From Panacibacter ginsenosidivorans (GTDB taxonomy: Bacteria; Bacteroidota; Bacteroidia; Chitinophagales; Chitinophagaceae): 64,000 nt of DNA. The translations under genes were made by a program, and so were the position numbers. The stretch covers positions 1,488,001 through 1,552,000 of the forward strand of contig NZ_CP042435.1 of the NCBI RefSeq assembly GCF_007971225.1, written 5' to 3'. Positions within the stretch are counted from its first letter, which is position 1, and each line of letters starts with the position of its first letter. The notes beneath the pieces were generated by a model, which saw only the letters and a program-made list of their open reading frames with translations, was not told the origin of the DNA and made no database searches. Shown here one piece after another: positions 62,077 to 64,000 of this stretch.

Positions 62077-64000
62077 TTAACTGTTATCTGAAGTAATATA
62101 AGGCAGGCTGATAATAATCTTTGTTCCTTTACCTGGAGAAGAAATTAACTCAAATGCTCCACCCAGTGAAAGCACTCTTTCTTTCATTCCTAAGATACCA
62201 AAAGATTTTTTATTTTTTACAGATGCCATATCGAAACCCTGCCCATCATCTTCAATAGTTACAACAATATTATCACCTGTAATATTTAAAGAGCTGAAAA
62301 CTTTATGTGCATTTGCATACCTGGTAATATTGGTTAAAGCCTCCTGATACACCCTGAAAATGCAGTTTGCAATTGGCTCGGATGATCTGATCTTTTTTTC
62401 AACCGTAGAAAATATAACAGGTATGCCGGTATTGGCAGTAAACTGGCTGTCTAACCATTGCATAGCTTCCAGCAATCCATTTTCGTCTAAAACGCCGGGA
62501 CGCAGTTCACTCAATATCCTTCTTATTGATTGGTTACTTCCGTCAAGCAAGGTCATAATGTTTTTTAATTTGGCTTTTAGAAGCGTTGTTTCTTCCGGTA
62601 TTTTTTTATCTATCCATGCAACATCCATTTTTATGGCGGTAAGCTGTTGCCCAAGTTCATCATGTATTTCACGGCCGATTCTTTTACGCTCTTCTTCTCT
62701 TATGGTTTGCAGGTGTGTTGTTAACTGCCGTAATTTTTCGTTAGTACTTCTAATATCTTCTTCAGCTTTTTTTTGCTCTGTTATATCTTTATAAAAGACT
62801 GTTAACCCATCATCAGAAGGATATACTTTTGCAAAAAACCAGCTATCCATAGGCGCATAATAATCTTCAAACTCAACCACTTTCTTGGCGCGCATCGCAT
62901 CCTGATAATTCTTTTGGAAATTAGTGCCGATAAGTTCCGGGTGTACTTCCCAAATTGTTTTGCCTATAATTTCTTTTTTGCCTTCCGGGTGTATAACCAT
63001 TGCAGCATCATTCAAAAAAGTATACCGCCATTCATTATCAAGAGATATTACCCTGTCCTTGATTCGGTTTAATGCTGTTTCTTTTTCTTTGTATATTCTC
63101 GCTATTTCTTGTTCTGCTTTTTTATGCTCTGTAATATCAGTGATAGTACCAACATATCCTATTATTTCATGCTCCGCATTTCTTTCAGGAACAGCCTGTC
63201 CAATAACCCATGCAATTGTTCCGTCGGGGCGCACAAATCGATACTCTGTAGATGATGTTGTCTGTTTCTTTGTTGCTTCCTGCCAGCCTTTTACCAATGC
63301 GGGTTTGTCTTCCGGATGTACCACACTAAACCAGCCATCTCCCAATGCCTCCTGAAAAGGTAAACCAGAAATAAGACTCCACATTGGGTTAACATATGTG
63401 GTATAACCGGAAGCATCTGTATGAAATATTCCTACCGGGGATGATTCTGCAAGCGTCTGATACCGCCGCTCTCTTTCCAATATCACTGCTTCTGCTCTTT
63501 TACGTAGCATTTCTTTTTCAAAAACATCTAATGCAAAAGAAATATCACGGGCTGTTTCTTCCAGTAATGCAATTTCTTCTGCATCAAAAAAATTTTTTGT
63601 ATCAGCATATAGTGTAAAGGCTCCTATAAGTTTTCCTGATTTCATAATAGGAAGCGCTATTGAAGAAAGATAGTTACGTTTCAAAGCTTCTGTTCTCCAC
63701 GGAACCATTCTTGGGTCGGTTTCTATATCATTACAGAATACATATTTTCCTTCCAGCAAAGCAGTACCCGTTGGTCCTCTTCCTTCCGGCACACGATTAT
63801 CTGCAATAATTTTTATGGCAGATAGATATTCCAAATCCATCCCATCATGCATTACAGGTCTTAGTATCCTGGTGCTTTCATCTATTATGCCTACCCATGC
63901 CATTTTAAATTTACCAGTCTCTATTGCAATCCTGCAGGCTTCTTTAAAAAGTGTTGCCTCATCAGTAGTCTTTACAATCATTTGATTGATCTGACTGATA
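62077..64000 (-). CDS. Sensor histidine kinase (GAF-PAS-PAS-HisKA_3), 5' end cut by the window edge
   Basis: The frame stays open to the last base, and the sequence before the first ATG (63981) reads ISQINQ, matching the conserved SQINQxIV that introduces such GAF domains. The real protein is therefore longer. Visible are a GAF domain (about 1-155 from that ATG), a PAS with PAC (about 170-290), a second PAS (about 300-415), HisKA_3 with phospho-His in IGREIHDELGQQL, and HATPase_c with NITRYANA, DDGQGFD and GILGMKERV. No membrane segment is seen in this part, so a soluble or N-terminally anchored kinase is possible. Pairs with the NarL-type regulator downstream. Confidence 0.92.
   Translation of the reverse strand, partial: ISQINQMIVKTTDEATLFKEACRIAIETGKFKMAWVGIIDESTRILRPVMHDGMDLEYLSAIKIIADNRVPEGRGPTGTALLEGKYVFCNDIETDPRMVPWRTEALKRNYLSSIALPIMKSGKLIGAFTLYADTKNFFDAEEIALLEETARDISFALDVFEKEMLRKRAEAVILERERRYQTLAESSPVGIFHTDASGYTTYVNPMWSLISGLPFQEALGDGWFSVVHPEDKPALVKGWQEATKKQTTSSTEYRFVRPDGTIAWVIGQAVPERNAEHEIIGYVGTITDITEHKKAEQEIARIYKEKETALNRIKDRVISLDNEWRYTFLNDAAMVIHPEGKKEIIGKTIWEVHPELIGTNFQKNYQDAMRAKKVVEFEDYYAPMDSWFFAKVYPSDDGLTVFYKDITEQKKAEEDIRSTNEKLRQLTTHLQTIREEERKRIGREIHDELGQQLTAIKMDVAWIDKKIPEETTLLKAKLKNIMTLLDGSNQSIRRILSELRPGVLDENGLLEAMQWLDSQFTANTGIPVIFSTVEKKIRSSEPIANCIFRVYQEALTNITRYANAHKVFSSLNITGDNIVVTIEDDGQGFDMASVKNKKSFGILGMKERVLSLGGAFELISSPGKGTKIIISLPYITSDNS

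Noticed and set aside
1-64000. tRNA, rRNA, insertion sequence or prophage genes
   Set aside because: No T-loop-like tRNA pattern, rRNA segment, transposase, integrase or phage structural gene was recognised on either strand.

Overview
This 64-kb window comes from an AT-rich member of the phylum Bacteroidota, most likely class Chitinophagia (family Chitinophagaceae or a relative). The evidence is indirect but consistent. At least seven secreted proteins end in type IX secretion (T9SS, Por) C-terminal sorting domains. The genes have weak Shine-Dalgarno signals. Several starts are preceded by -7 boxes of the TAnnTTTG type. Families typical of this phylum are present: DUF4249, DUF5686 with a carboxypeptidase-regulatory-like domain, DUF4907, DUF6134 and single-domain AraC regulators. 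I see no rRNA, tRNA, insertion sequence, prophage or CRISPR array. The window cuts a gene at each edge: a multicopper oxidase at the left and a sensor histidine kinase at the right.

Layout. 0-8.3 kb: multicopper oxidase, a sterol-desaturase/DUF6134 fusion, alpha/beta hydrolase, HAD phosphatase, a gene remnant, and a GH9 glycosidase fused to a polysaccharide deacetylase. 8.5-19.9 kb: four large kelch-propeller surface proteins in tandem on the minus strand, a frameshifted fifth copy and a DUF4907 protein. They share upstream sequence, and an 810-bp segment is duplicated with a single mismatch. 20-30 kb: AraC regulator, SDR, GH30 glycosidase, class II cyclic-nucleotide phosphodiesterase-like protein, lipoprotein, racemase, a T9SS multicopper oxidase, a second hydrolase and a T9SS cupredoxin. 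30.5-37.6 kb: alanine dehydrogenase, tsaE, a small conserved gene preceded by three phased GTGAAAAATCAC sites, and a 1448-residue adhesin-like protein with nine near-identical 73-residue repeats. 38-64 kb: mostly housekeeping genes (guaB, acyl-CoA-binding protein, TPR protein, folB, sugar-alcohol oxidase-like protein, trxB, cysE/cysK, rlmH, rhomboid, tilS, DUF5686 protein, sucD, dprA, PBP1A), then two orphan genes, an M19 dipeptidase and a two-component pair.

The most striking feature is not a gene. A family of intergenic repeats occurs 33 times as half-sites across the window: 8 inverted pairs and 17 singles, none inside a coding region. The 20-bp core is GTACAAGnGTGCGACGCAAC, flanked by a GCC(G)GG-(C/T)-CA(T)AAAAA box. 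There are two discrete core types, GCG-A-CGC and GTG-A-CAC, which differ by symmetric changes, and five of the eight pairs join one arm of each type. In 21 of 33 cases the outer box faces the stop codon of the adjacent gene. Other short palindromic repeat words sit inside these elements, inside tilS in frame, and at the folB stop codon. The family looks like an undescribed intergenic element; whether it acts as a mobile element, a 3'-end/terminator module or a protein-binding site cannot be decided from this window alone.

Functional themes are extracellular polysaccharide attack (GH9-CE4, GH30), secreted copper redox proteins, large T9SS-exported beta-propeller and repeat proteins, and cysteine synthesis (cysE to cysK).
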